Assembly (NCBI GenBank): GCA_030867875.1
Contig: JAOWCC010001634.1
Span: 137,908,365 to 137,972,364 of the forward strand
Length of the DNA stretch: 64,000 nucleotides
Source of the DNA: Actinernus sp. WN-2022
Taxonomy: Eukaryota > Cnidaria > Anthozoa > Actiniaria > Actinernidae
Direction of reading: 5' to 3'
The position numbers and the translations under genes were made by a program. Position 1 is the stretch's first letter. The number at the start of each line of letters is the position of its first letter. The notes beneath the pieces are model-generated. The model had not been told where the DNA came from. It was given only the letters and a program-made list of their open reading frames with translations, and ran no database searches. Shown here in pieces: positions 34,086-45,288 of this stretch.

Positions 34086-34704
34086 ATCATAATTTACTCT
34101 TAGCCTTCTTTAGGGAAGCTCATTCCTGTTTAGGCTGTCCCTCTGCACATTACATGTGCCTGTATTTTTGTTCTTTTTTTTTTTTTATATATATTAATCA
34201 TTAATAACATGATTATTTATCCCTGGATTTATCCCAATTCTGTAATCTGTGTAAAGTGACTATAACTGGGTATTTTTTCAATGAGACTGATTGCATCCAA
34301 AATCCCAAGAAACAGACTTTCATTCTCCACAAATTGAGAAAATGAAGAGTGAAATGATTTTGTCTGAATCTTGTCCAGTGTGTTATTTGCTATCCTGTTG
34401 CCTATGGTATCGTACTGAGTTGACTCCTCGTTTATTGAGGAGGTATATTATAATCCATCTTGGAATGCAGGGATGGTGATATTAATTAGGAGCTTGAAGG
34501 CATTGAAGGTATGAAACTGATTATACAAAAGACTGAGGAGCCCTGAAAAGTAACAATAATTTATTGCAGAATACATTAAATAATTCTCAACTACTTTGGG
34601 ATTGGAATTGCAAACTTGAAGGGGAGTCTCATGAAAGCTGTGTTTAGTAGTACAGTACCGCCAAGAAACATATGTACATTTATCGCGATTTGCTCGCGAG
34701 CAGA

Positions 34705-34900
34705 TCGCGATCACTTAGTGTGATCTGCTCGCGATCTGCTCGCACCCTGCTCGCGATCTGCTCGCACCCTGCTCGCGATCTGCTCGCACCCTGCTCGCGA
34801 TCTGCTCGCACCCTGCTCGCGATCTGCTCGCATCCTGCTCGCGATCTGCTCGCATCGTGCTCGCAATATGCTCGCGATCACATCGCAAAATGATCGCGAT
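34705..34900. repeat. 22-bp subterminal repeats, left array
   Basis: Seven or so units built on GATCTGCTCGC and its 11-bp partner. The inverted counterpart is at 36640-36835. Both arrays are rich in TCGCGA/GATCGC palindromes and generate long open frames of Arg, Ser and Ala, which are artefacts. Confidence 0.85.
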
Positions 34901-34969
34901 CAACTGGTGATCGCGGTCACAGAATCGATTTTCAACAGAAAAAACTTAATGTATCTGACTGCAATTTCT

Positions 34970-35510
34970 GACCGTTTAGAAAAATGTTTAATTCGAAGCA
35001 GTTGGCTTCGTTTGTTGACGGCGGTGTTGAGTAAGAAAGACAACGCATCGAGTGTGAACGAGAATAAAATAGTTTGGTCAAAGATTGTTCTTAAAGAATG
35101 TTTACTTCGAAGCAGTTGGCTTCGTTTGTTAATAAGAACGCGAACGACGGTATTGAGTAAGAAAGACAACTCATCTAGTGTGAACAAGAATAAATGTTTA
35201 GTCGAAGATTGTTAGCGGGCCGCCGGCTTCGTTTGTTAATAAGAATGCGAACGGCGGTGTTGAGTATTAAAGAAAGACGACTCATCGAGTGTGAACGAGA
35301 CTAAAAGTTTAGTCGAAGATTGTTGACTATCAACACGATCGTAGATTTACATCTTCGCACCTGTCTTAAAGAATGTTTACTTCGAAAGAGTTTGCTTTGT
35401 TTGTTAATAAGAATGCGAATGGCGGTATTGAGTAAGAAAGACAACTCATCTAGTGTGAACAAGAATAAATGTTTAGTCGAAGATTGTTAGCGTGCCGCCT
35501 TTACTTCGAA
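34970..35510. repeat. Degenerate ~130-165-bp tandem repeats
   Basis: The order TTACTTCGAAGCAGTTGGC, TTCGTTTGTTAATAAG, GTATTGAGTAAGAAAGAC, TCTAGTGTGAACAAG and TTTAGTCGAAGATTGTT recurs about four times. It lies inside the TA-flanked transposon and has no domain match that I recognise. Confidence 0.75.
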
Positions 35511-36870
35511 ATGCCTGCAATAAATATCTCATTTACTACAAACTTTGAATTGTGGTCTTGTCCTTTATTATTATGAATGTTGAACGTAATATGCTAATTT
35601 CGCACCAGTTGTTGTCAATGTAGTAACGACTATTAAACGGAAGCTAAAATAATTCAAGTATATACGTTTTTGCGCGTCTTTTGTTAGAAACGTGGCTTTA
35701 GAAACCTCGCTTCATTCACGTTCCCATAAAGTTTCAGCGATTTTGACAGGCCTGTCAAAAATCGAGACTAATTGCACGTGGGAATTCAGACTCCGAGAAG
35801 TTGATATTTTAATTTCGAAAACATGCCTTTAATAGCACTGCAAACATTTGCAATGATTTTAACCGAAACCTCTAACAACACAAGGATTGAAACTACAGAA
35901 GCAAAAGTTTATTTGCTGTTTTGCTTTGCGCTTTAAGCGGGTCCCGCACCGCTGTTCGGGAACTAATTAATATAAGCGAGCGGCCGTTGTTTTGTGATTA
36001 TTTTGTTTCGCTAGTTCAGGATTACATATTTTATGCTAGTTCTAGAATATTTGGTATATATTTTCAGTAAGGTTATCAGAAGAAATGCAAGGACGCATTA
36101 CAAGCAAGCTGTGAAGCAGGATGGATAGAAGTCTGAGAAGTGCCTTCCCAAAGAAACAAACTGCAGTGTTGAATAAAAGAACACAACTCTTCCAAGTGTG
36201 AAATGATCGAGAATACACTTTTTCCGAATTCTGGACGGTGTCTCGACAACTGTCTCGAGAAGTAATACACGAACAGTGGTGGGTCAATAAAGAACAAAAC
36301 TCAAGCGCCTGAGTGTTTGGTAAAAGATTGGGCTTGATTTCTAATATACATTTGTAAGACGTGAAATAAGCGATATTCCATTGCTGTATAAAGTGAAATT
36401 TCACTTTTACAAATGTAGACCTTAACGGAGACGTTAATATTTATTTGGTGAATGACGGGCACTATTTGAAGCTGTATTCTCACAAGATCATATACAAAGT
36501 TTTGGTTAAGCAACGTGGAATCAGAATTGCTTTGTTTTCTGCTCAACTTACCATGTTTCATACACTTCTTATTCTTACACATGTAAAGGTAGAAAGAAAT
36601 ATATTTTACCGCGACTTTTGCTTGCGGACGTTTGCTCGCGATCAGCTTTTGATCGCAAGCAAATCGCGAGCAAGGTGCGAGCGGATCGCGAGCAAGGTGC
36701 GAGCGGATCGCGAGCAAGGTGCGAGCGGATCGCGAGCAAAGTGCGAGCAGATCGCGAGCAAAGTGCGAGCAGATCGCGAGCAAAGTGCGAGCAGATCGCA
36801 CTTCATGATCGCGATCTGCTCGCGATCTGCTCGCGATCAAATGTACATATGTTTCTTGGCGGTACTGTAT

Positions 36871-38865
36871 GTGTATAAAGTGTTCCCATCTCAAACACTG
36901 ATCAGGGAGGCAAATAAAAAACCAGCAAAAAGGATATAATAACAGATACAATTTCCTAAATTCCAATTCGATCTGTGGATTACCTGGGTCCTGACTTTGA
37001 TCAGCCCCTATGGTTGTTTCAGGTCTTGTTAAAAAAAATCAGAGTTTTTTTTACATTTCTTGACTTAAGAAGTCTATTGAAGTTATGATTAAGCTATGCA
37101 CAACTGGGTACATGCTCAGTATTGTCTTTACAGGTTATTGATGAATTGACTGTGTTAACACCTCGATGACCTCTAGGTGATGGAGAAACTTTATCCAATC
37201 TGGAAAGAAGGGCTTGTCTGTCACTAGTATATATAAAATATTTTACAGAATATTTTTCCAGGATTTTTGATTTCAAGTACGCTTTTCTAGGGCAGCAAAT
37301 ATAACTCCATAACATTATAATTAAAGCCAGAAGCAAAACTTATGATAATTTGTTGTAATAACGTGATCACGTCAAAGAATGAAATTTCAATTTTAGTCCC
37401 TTTGAGATATGCAACTGGATAACCTATTCTGACTCTACAAGGTATATATAGTCATCAATTATTCATATTACAATATTGACAAAGTAATAATAAAAATAAA
37501 GTACAAAATAGATTATAGATATGTGAGAAAAAAGTCTTACAAGAAGATAGCAATACTAGTGCATTTTTAAAGATGGATGAAAAATTGATATATCAAAGCT
37601 TCCAGTGCAATGTGTACATTGTACAATATGTGTCTAGTAAAGTCTTGTATAAATTTGTTGCTCAAACATCAATTTTGAGTAGGCAAAAAATTCAAGCTTT
37701 CAAAAGCCATAAACTGAGAGGAGTACCAGGGCTATCTCCGTTGGTTAGTGTATTGTTTATATTTGAAATCTCTTGAGACTGCATTTCAACAAGAATTTTT
37801 GGTCCTAGCATGCACTATGATCAACCTGCCTACATGTACACAGTCCCTAATAAAACTTATAACTGAATGTTTTTAGAGAAACCATGAGCTCAAAAAAGGG
37901 TTAATATGAATCTGCTATAAAGGCTTGGGAGGTTACAAGTTATGAGAAAACTGCAGCAGTTAATTTTTTAGTCGAAAATGCTAATTGCTATGTACCGGAG
38001 ATTACTGCAGCCTAGCTGGCCTCCACTATTTGGACTGGAATGTTGGACTCTTGTATACGACTATATCATAAGGAATGAATGCATCGCTGCTTCTTGAAAA
38101 TGTATATGCTTGAATTAACGAGTGGGAGCATATTTTTATATACCCAGTACAGAGTCGAGTTGTTTCTCTACACATAATTACTGAGAACGTTTTCAACTTG
38201 TCATTACATTTTTACACTAAAGATTATCTTCTTCTTGCACACACATGTCTCCAAACCGCAATATCATGAAAGACTTCCCACAATCGGACAAAAAGTCTGA
38301 TATGCAGTGATATATACATGTATATCCATTTGGGCACTTATCTCTCCGTACAATGGCACTTACTCGTGTTATTTTGGGACGTATTCCAAAATCAGAATAC
38401 CTCGAAATCTTCCAGGTATTCATCTCCCGAAATGTAGAAAGTTAATCCTTTGCGTCCTTAGTTTTGATACTATCTTTTTATCTTCTTTTCCCTGATTTCA
38501 GAACACACTCGACTCCATCGTAAATCTTAGGAAACTGGACAACCAATCAAAACAAGTGTTACAATGAGGCTATTGTGTTTCATTGTAGCCAATGAGAGCA
38601 AACGTAGTGTCGAACTTTACCAGATCCCACTTTCTTTGGATAGGAAACATGGGTTGGGATCTGGGTACGAGATTAATGACCGCTAGGCTCGCGGCCGCCA
38701 AAATCATTCAAGCATAAAAAACACTCATGGCGGACACGAGCAGAGTTCTGGCGGGTTTTGGTGGATTAACGGCGATTCTTCTTTCTGTGGTGCCCTTTAT
38801 TTGCAGCTGTATAGTATCCTAGAATGTTGTTATGTTACCTACTAATTGCTAGAGAACTTCAGAAA
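36871..38865. other. No gene seen
   Basis: AT-rich interior of the 10.3-kb segment. Short open frames show no domains. Confidence 0.5.
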
Positions 38866-39151
38866 CTTGCAATGTGAAATTTGGCTCTAAAATAGAGTTG
38901 ACCCGGGTTAGGCGGGTTACCCTAGCAAACCGTTTACAAGAGCAAAACATAGCCCTAGTGCTAGGGTCACCCTAGCTCTCAGACAGGGTAACCCTAGCGC
39001 TAAGGTAACCCGGGCAGCCGAATTGAGTTGTCCCGCCTGCTTGTAAACACATCGCTAAAAATAAGAGGAAATGACCCAGCGCTAGGGTAACCCTAGTGGT
39101 AGGGTAACCCTAGTGCTAGGGTTACCCTATCTCCTTGTAAACGGGCCCTTA

Positions 39152-40070
39152 TAGACACTGCATGGTGCGTTGATATTTTATTCCAGACATATTTATTGCA
39201 ATCACTGTACTGGAAAACTGTAATAATGCATTAATATCTTATTAAAATCGTATGTAATAAATTTTATCATTTCAACTTTTGTATAACATCTTATTTTGCT
39301 AAATAAATGGCCCTATTTCATTATGACGTTAACAACGAAAACAAGCCGCTATTTGAGGAGGATAAAACACAGAGAAACAAATATAAATTTGGATTAAAAC
39401 ACAAATGTTGAAATGGGGCTCATTGTCATTTCCAGCTGCTCTAACTCTCTCACTACACGAGGCCGTCGTCATAATTCTCAGTCTCGACATCGCATGGCTC
39501 TTGGTATTCAATTGCTGTGAAGTACATTGAACATTTATTGAGCTATACATTTTTTGTTTACAAAAGATAAATGTAAAGACGAAGCCAGTGGCTTATTTGA
39601 TATTTTGACAAGGGTCATTAAAATACAATTACAATAATTACATCGACATAGAACTTGAAAGTATCTCTGAAAACCTTTCATTTGACCAGTTACACACACT
39701 CTGCGAAAGCTGTAGCTAATCAAGTTTGTAAATCTTAGGAAATTCATGGTAAAATTTGGACTTAAACTCACCGATATCTTGCAGAAGCTGGCCTCGCTTG
39801 GTAAAAGGCAGACTTCAGCTCAAACCTTTACACGTCATCATCGGCGAATAGTCGTCCTTTTTCGTCCCCATTTTCTGATTGGATATCGCTACTAAATGAA
39901 GATCCGAGTAATACACGAAAGCCATCACCACGTTTAATTTGTCCCGAATAATTATCGACAATGTTAACATCCTTACATCGGAAAATCGACACGATAACAT
40001 AGTGCCTACAGCTTCTTCAAGAAGCAGTAGACACAAAAACCAAGACCAACCAAGAAATCTTTTAACAGAA
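39152..40070. other. Tandem-repeat remainder, then upstream region of the RING gene
   Basis: 39152-39300 completes the repeat unit cut at 28865. From 39300 to 40070 no coding region is supported; a minus-strand frame at 39815-40090 overlaps the RING start and has no domain. Confidence 0.5.
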
Positions 40071-40395
40071 ATGGCTCGTACAGGAGACAACCACGTTTTT
40101 TACAACCGGTAAGTAGCTGTGTTTTTATGACCCGCCATCTTTACTTCTTCTACAAAAAACGACAACGACAACCTTCCCTTCGATAACTCATGATGTGTGT
40201 CTCTCTTCTTTTTCACATAGTATTTGCCCACTGTGTCTGGAGCAAGCCAGTCACAAGTCTGCGACCACGTGCTGTCACCGCCCCATGTGCCTCGGGTGTT
40301 TTCGCAAGTGGACAGCCGGGAAGCACGCCGCTACTTGCCCGTACTGCCGCTCGCTCTTGGAGGTCCACGACCTCTACCGGTCACCTCCAATGTAG
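40071..40395 (+). CDS. Small RING-finger protein, two exons
   Basis: Exon 1 is 40071-40108, starting at ATG with a strong context (CAGAAATGG). The 112-nt intron runs from GTAAGT at 40109 to a pyrimidine-rich tract and CACATAG ending at 40220; exon 2 is 40221-40395. The spliced product is 70 residues. Its zinc ligands form a complete C3HC4 RING: Cys15, Cys18, Cys30, His32, Cys36, Cys39, Cys52 and Cys55, in CPLC...CCH...CLGC...CPYC. RING domains recruit ubiquitin-conjugating enzymes, so an E3 ligase role is likely. Exon 2 is GC-rich. The TAG at 40393 is followed by 48 more open codons in the same frame, so the protein may once have been longer. Confidence 0.7.
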
Positions 40396-40540
40396 CCTTC
40401 GTGCGTCGGCCCCACGGGCGAGCGAGCGACCCGGGACACGGACTACACTTACCTGGCCACCTTCCCCGGGACCCCCCAGGCAGGGACCCCCGCATGCAGT
40501 GATTGGGGACTACTGGATCACTGCATGGAACACCTGTCCA
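40396..40540 (+). pseudogene. In-frame extension after the RING stop codon
   Basis: The frame of RING exon 2 continues open from 40396 to TAA at 40540-40542 and includes TRDTDYTYLATFPGTP. The stretch is GC-rich and protein-like. It ends where LINE 3 begins (the TAA microsatellite), suggesting that the TAG is a later C-to-T change and that the coding region was cut by the LINE. It could instead be a 3' UTR. Confidence 0.35.
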
Positions 40541-40544
40541 TGGG

Positions 40545-40576
<32 letters not shown>

Positions 40577-40581
<5 letters not shown>

Positions 40582-40865
40582 GTATTAGGAGCATCATACA
40601 TAAGTCTCGATGCTCTTACAATAGTAGAATAACTATTTCTACAAAAGACTAATTAATCTAATTACAATATATATAAAAACTAACTACTACTGAAAATAAA
40701 GGTCTTAAGTAATAATTTAAACGTATTAGGAGCATATATATAAGTCTCGATGCCCTTACAATAGTAAAATAACTATTTCTACAAAAGACTAATTAATCTA
40801 ATTAAATATATATATATAAACTATAAAAAAACTAACTACTACTGAAAAGAAAGGTCTTAAGTGAT
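40577..40865. repeat. Duplicated LINE 3 3' UTR block
   Basis: ACGTATTAGGAGCAT...AAGTCTCGATGC starts a block at about 40579 and again near 40722. Each ends with TACTACTGAAAA..AAAGGTCTTAAGT. Confidence 0.85.
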
Positions 40866-41085
40866 GATTTAAAATGGTTTAAAGAGTCTGTGCATCTTAG
40901 ATGTACTGGCAGCAAATTCCATAATCTTGCCGCAGCAACTGAAAACGATCTGTCACCGTATGTCTTAGTGTTCGCCGGATCTAGGGACTGATAATAAATT
41001 AAGTGTAGAGGACCTAAGAGAACGGGCAGGTTTGTAAAGGTTCAAGAGTTCGTTAATGTAGACTGGCGCTTGGCCATGAAGAGCC
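40866..41085 (-). pseudogene. LINE 3 reverse transcriptase, C-terminal end
   Basis: On the minus strand this reads KALHGQAPVYINELLNLYKP at the right end, directly continuing the frame that breaks off at 43079. It then has a TAA and a shift before the conserved RSFSVAAARLWNLLP ending. The exact continuation across the TTAA-flanked palindrome shows that the palindrome inserted into the LINE. Confidence 0.8.
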
Positions 41086-41089
41086 TTAA

Positions 41090-43074
41090 GGTGGCTCGCC
41101 TGGATTTTCCAGGGACGCACCATATCCACTTTGAACGGCTGCTACTCCACTGTCAGAGCACGGTCGGGCTAGCCACTTCACCCATTTACTAGAAATAGAA
41201 TAAACTTTCCAAAAATGTAGGTTTGTTTGACATCGGTGTTACCATAGCAACACAGCGTTGACGTCATGTGTTTTACATATCAGCAATTTTCTTGAAATCT
41301 AGACCTAAACTTTTAAAACGACCTAGTGTCCCTTGTAGTCTAAATGTAGGCCTTCAAGACTGCAAAGCTTAAAAAAATTGTATGAGAGCGTTTTCGAAAA
41401 AAAATGGGTTGAATATTTTCATTCAAAAAATAAACAATTCGCCTTACTTCCTGTTTAGTCGTCGAGAACTGTGTGTTCCGGACCGATTCAAACGCTGTTT
41501 TTAGCATATTTCATACCTGTGGAATAGGACTACTTGCCATGAAAATTTCATTCCATTTGCTTTATTCGATTCCGGTTTATGGAATAATAAGTAATGTAAT
41601 AAATATGCTCATTTTACTCAGAATAGTAATGTATTTGCTAAGGAAGCTGTAATTCGAAAACTAGTCGATAAATATTTTTTTAAATCATTTCACCTTAAAT
41701 TCAACATGTACTACCCTTGCCCTGTAAATTTCAAGAGCATTGAATCATTTTAAGGGCGCGAAATAAAAACAAAAACACAGGGAACTTTTACATTCATCCA
41801 TGCAAGCTTCATTGCTGTATCATTTTGTTTATAGCTTGTGTCTTTCCGAAATTTCTCTTTTGTCTAGATTCTACATACTTGTGTGCTTTTGAACTAACAA
41901 GTTTACCATGCACGCTTGCTACACTTCGCTAATGCCGGAACGCTCGTGCAAATTCTGTTTTTAGTACAATAGTCACGCTGCCAGTTGTAACGCTGTTATA
42001 ATATAACTTATAATATTTATTTACAAAAGGTTTTATAATATCACTAATACAAAATCTCGTTTTTAATTTATATTTAGAAAATGTGGTCTAGACGTCACGG
42101 GCACTTTTTCCCGATCTGGTTACTAAAAACACACTTATTCAACATTATCATCCCGCACTGCCAAGCTTCATGGTTTAACTAATTTGCATGTCATTGTCCT
42201 AAGAACAGAATTTGCACGAGCGTTCCGGCGGTAGCGAAGCGTAGCATGCGTGCATGGTAAACTTGTTAGTTCAAAAGCACACAAGTATGTAGAATCTAGA
42301 CAAAAGAGAAATTTCGGAAAGACACAAGCTATAAACAAAATGATACAGCAATGAAGCTTGCGTGGGTGAATCTAAAAGTTCCCTATGTTTTTTGTTTTTA
42401 TTTCGCGCCCTTAAAATGATTCAATGCTCTTGAAATTTACAGGGCAAGGGTAGTACATGTCGAATTTCAGGTGAATGGATTTAAAAAAATATTTATCGAC
42501 TAGTTTTCGAATTACAGCTTCCTTAGCAAATACGTTACTATTTTGAGTAAAATGAGCATATTTATTACATTACTTATTATTCCATAAACAGAAATCGAAT
42601 AAAGCAAATGGAATGAAATTTTCATGGCAAGTAGTCCTATTCCACAGGTATGAAATATGCTAAAAACAGCGTTTGAATCGGTCCGGCAAACACAGTTCTC
42701 GACGACTAAACAGGAAGTAAGGCGAACTGTTTATTTTTTGAATGAAAATATTCAACCCATTTTTTTTCGAAAACGCTCTCATACAATTTTTTTAAACTTT
42801 GCAGTCTTGAAGGCCTACATTTAGACTACAAGAAACACTAGGTCGTTTTAAAAGTTTAGGTCTAGATTTCGAGAAAATTGCTGATATGTAAAACACATGA
42901 CGTCAACGCTGTGTTGCTATGGTAACACCGATGTCAAACAAACCTACATTTTTGGAAAGTTTATTCTATTTCTAGTAAATGGGTGAAGTGGCTAGCCCGA
43001 CCGTGCTCTGACAGTGGAGTAGCAGCCGTTCAAAGTGGGTATGGTGCGTCCCTGGAAAATCCAGGCGAGCCACC
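41090..43074. mobile_element. 1,985-bp near-perfect palindrome with TTAA target duplication
   Basis: The two arms are about 880 bp (41090 to ~41970 and ~42194 to 43074) and nearly identical in inverted orientation, separated by about 220 bp. The ends are GGTGGCTCGCCTGG and its complement. TTAA flanks both sides (41086-41089 and 43075-43078), and removing the element plus one TTAA restores the LINE reading frame. The TTAA target suggests piggyBac-type mobilisation. No transposase is encoded. Confidence 0.9.
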
Positions 43075-43078
43075 TTAA

Positions 43079-44395
43079 ACGTAATTAAAAGTAGCTTAAA
43101 AGTAATTCTGTCTCTGACCGGTAACCAATGGAGTTCGCGCAGTACAGGGGAGATGTGATCAGATTTCTTCACCCTGGTAACAAGTCTGGCAGCCGTGTTT
43201 TGAACACGCTGGAGCTTGTCAAGTTCCGTTGCTGGTAAACCAAACAAGATACTGTTGCATGAGTCAAGTTTTGGCGTAATGAATGCATGGACCAACCTTT
43301 CACTGTCAGCTTGGCTTAAATGTTTCCTGATCTTTCCAATGTTCCTGGTAGCCAAGGAGGCAGATTTGCAGATGTTGTTTACATGATTAGTCAGCTTTAG
43401 ATGTCTATCCACAGTAACTCCAAGGTCGCGTGCAGCCAGTTTAGGATAAATAAGGACACCATCCACGTTTACTCCCGAAATATGTTCACATTGAGTGGTA
43501 TATCGAGATGTAAGATGGATAACTTCAGTTTTACTAGGGTTACACGCAAGGCCATTGGAAGTACACCAAATAATAATATCTTTCACACACAATTCAAGCT
43601 TGGACAATATTGCAGAACGATCATGGAGGGAATTGATAGACACGTAGAGTTGTGTGTCGTCCGCGTACATCATACAATCCAATCCATGAGCGGTGATCAC
43701 ATCCTCCAATGGAGCAAAGAAAAGTGAGAACAAAAGTGGACCCAGCACGGACCCTTGTGGGACACCATAGCGCAATGTTCTATCAGAAGAGAAAGTATCC
43801 TTAACCATGACCGACTGGGTACGATCTAGAAGGTACGAGCGAAACCCTTTAAGAACTGTACCATTTATCCCGTATCGATATTAGAGTCTTTCTAAGAGGG
43901 CAGCATGGTCGATAGTGTCAAACGCCGACGACAAGTCTAGAAGTACCAGAACCACTTCATGATGTTGATCGATTGCACACAAGATGTCGTTGAACACGCG
44001 TAGAAGGGCCGTTTCAGTTCTGTAAAAGCGCCTGTACGCAGACTGTAGCTTAGCCAAAAGGTCGTTTGTAATGAGGTAGTTCATCGTCTGAGTAGCAGCT
44101 ACTCGTTCAAGAGTCTTAGATAGGAAAGCAACGTTCGTGATTGGACGGTAGCTCGAGAACTCGTCGTGGTCAAGAGTTTTCTTTTTGATTGACGGACTAA
44201 TAACGCCTTTCTTGAGAGACGAAGGGAACACACCAGATGACAATGATGTGTTAACTAGGTTAGTTAGTGGACCAGCTAGTACGTCAACAGATTGTTTCAA
44301 TACTTGAGTCGGTACTGGATCAAGAGTACAAGATTTGGGTTTGGAGTGCTCCACAATTTCGCGGATGTAGTTCTCAGATACCGCAGTGGACCCGC
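43079..44395 (-). pseudogene. LINE 3 reverse transcriptase, main body
   Basis: Conserved motifs in order: EHSKPKSCTLDPVPTQVLK, LLDLSSAFDTIDH, GVPQGSVLGPLLF, the catalytic MMYADDTQLYV, and LRELHWLPVRDRITFKLL near the 43079 end. A single in-frame TAA at 43881-43883 interrupts the frame. The last residues of the open frame (42972-43074) read into the palindrome and are not part of the LINE. Confidence 0.85.
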
Positions 44396-44410
44396 GAGGA
44401 TTACATCTAG

Positions 44411-45268
44411 CACCTCCTCCAAGAGGGACCGGTCGACGTGGGCGGGGTTGAATGCAACCTCAAACCCAGCGTCGACCTGCCCACCGAGGACGAGGCCAGC
44501 GACGTGGAGGAAATAGAGGAGCACAACTACACGATCGACCATACCCTCCTCGACGCCCCCGCCTCACCGGCTAGCTCCAGCTCCTACGTCCCTCCCTCGC
44601 CGGTCCACACTCCACCCGGGTCACCCCAACCTGGCCCCAGCCATGGAGGGCCCCCTCGCGTCACCGCACCCCTCCCGTCATGGCTGATGGAAGACAGTGA
44701 CGACGACGACATCCCCCTCGCCAGACTGGTCGGGTTTTCCCGACCACCTCACCACCGCCCCACCACACCCACCTCCACCCCTCCCGACACCAGCGACAGC
44801 GACAGTGACGATCTTCCCCAGATGATAGACTACTTCCTGTTGGGTAGCGGGCGGGCGCCCGTAATTGTTTTCCGACTTGCTGACGCGGACCGCTTTATAC
44901 AGCTTATGCTTCCTGCACTTGGGGACGACCTCCCTGAACGTGAACGTCGCCCCTCCATGCCCCTCCAGGCCGCCATCACCAGAGGCACGTCGCTCATCGG
45001 CATCGACAAGTTGCACCCGCGGTTCTTCACCTTCCCCTTGGGCTTGAACTCCACCTGTGTACCGCACTTGGCCATCGTGACCCTCTCGTCGTTGTTGTAC
45101 GTTTTGCACACCTCCCCGCAAAAGCACCGCACCCCACCGCTTCGGACATCTCGAGGAGTGGGTGGAAAAGCCATATCAGAAATAAAAAAGAAGCGCTGTC
45201 TTTTCCTGCTGCCGTCGTTGTTGTCACCGTCTTTCTACCCCAAGTCAGTATACCTCGGGGGATCGTAA
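44411..45268 (+). CDS. Acidic, Pro/Ser-rich protein of unknown function
   Basis: The frame is open from just after TAG 44408-44410 and begins HLLQEGPVDVGGVECNLK; no ATG is available before residue ~90, so the start lies outside, perhaps in sequence removed by LINE 3. It has an acidic stretch (TEDEASDVEEIEEHNY), Ser/Pro-rich linkers, a second acidic cluster (WLMEDSDDDDIPLARLVGF), and SDSDSDDLPQMIDYFLLGS. This resembles disordered regulatory proteins of DNA viruses, but I do not recognise it. After about 44860 the minus strand also looks coding, so the downstream part may be a shadow. It may be the continuation of the RING gene across LINE 3. Confidence 0.4.
   Translation, partial: HLLQEGPVDVGGVECNLKPSVDLPTEDEASDVEEIEEHNYTIDHTLLDAPASPASSSSYVPPSPVHTPPGSPQPGPSHGGPPRVTAPLPSWLMEDSDDDDIPLARLVGFSRPPHHRPTTPTSTPPDTSDSDSDDLPQMIDYFLLGSGRAPVIVFRLADADRFIQLMLPALGDDLPERERRPSMPLQAAITRGTSLIGIDKLHPRFFTFPLGLNSTCVPHLAIVTLSSLLYVLHTSPQKHRTPPLRTSRGVGGKAISEIKKKRCLFLLPSLLSPSFYPKSVYLGGS
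44830..45174 (-). pseudogene. Possible zinc-finger (GRF-like) protein, frameshifted
   Basis: The frame starting at ATG 45174 has Cys-rich RCFCGEVCKTYNN and later KCGTQVEFKPKGKVKNRGC. In the next register, near 44945-44830, the same strand reads PKCRKHKLYKAV and RVSKSENNYGRPP, which resembles the first half of a GRF zinc finger (a single-stranded-nucleic-acid-binding domain), though the closing Cys pair is not clear. A shift near 44955 would link the two parts. It is opposite the acidic plus-strand frame, and only one of the two is likely real in this interval. Confidence 0.3.
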
Positions 45269-45288
45269 ACCTCTATGCTTTATAGCCT

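Larger units (their letters stand above)
34653..36868. mobile_element. 2.2-kb TA-flanked DNA transposon with GC-rich subterminal repeats
   Basis: The 29-bp termini CAGTACCGCCAAGAAACATA... and their complement are near-perfect, flanked by TA at 34651-34652 and 36869-36870, as in Tc1/mariner relatives. Next to each end is an array of 22-bp units (GATCTGCTCGCACCCTGCTCGC and complement) at about 34705-34870 and 36640-36835. The interior has four ~130-165-bp repeats (34970-35500) and no transposase. Confidence 0.8.
28866..39148. mobile_element. 10.3-kb segment bounded by GGGCCCGTTTACAAGG inverted repeats (Harbinger-like ends)
   Basis: The left terminus GGGCCCGTTTACAAGGAGAT continues through AGGGTTACCCTAGCACTAGG. 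The right terminus is its complement over about 40 bp with one or two mismatches. TAA precedes the left end and TTA follows the right, compatible with the 3-bp TWA target of PIF/Harbinger elements. Additional CCCTAGCGCTAGGGT-like motifs lie inside both ends. No Harbinger transposase is seen; the interior is largely a later LINE (29.3-32.5 kb) and a TA-flanked transposon (34.65-36.87 kb). Confidence 0.7.
40541..44395 (-). mobile_element. CR1-like LINE 3, 5'-truncated, split by a palindromic transposon
   Basis: A leftward LINE with a TAA microsatellite tail (40541-40579), a duplicated ~150-bp 3' UTR block (about 40577-40720 and 40721-40865), the C-terminal part of the reverse transcriptase (40866-41085) and its main body (43079 to about 44395). 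It inserted into GC-rich sequence: the RING side on the left and the 44.4-46.2 kb block on the right. The endonuclease is absent. Confidence 0.8.

Noticed and set aside
36301..36966. Arg/Ser/Ala-rich frames on both strands, also at 34672-34903
   Set aside because: They are translations of the 22-bp subterminal repeats.
40190..40588. 132-codon frame overlapping RING exon 2, ending in an Asn run
   Set aside because: It is out of register with the spliced RING frame and runs into the TAA microsatellite.
42972..43074. C-terminal tail of the LINE 3 frame
   Set aside because: It is read from the palindromic insertion; the true continuation is at 40866-41085.
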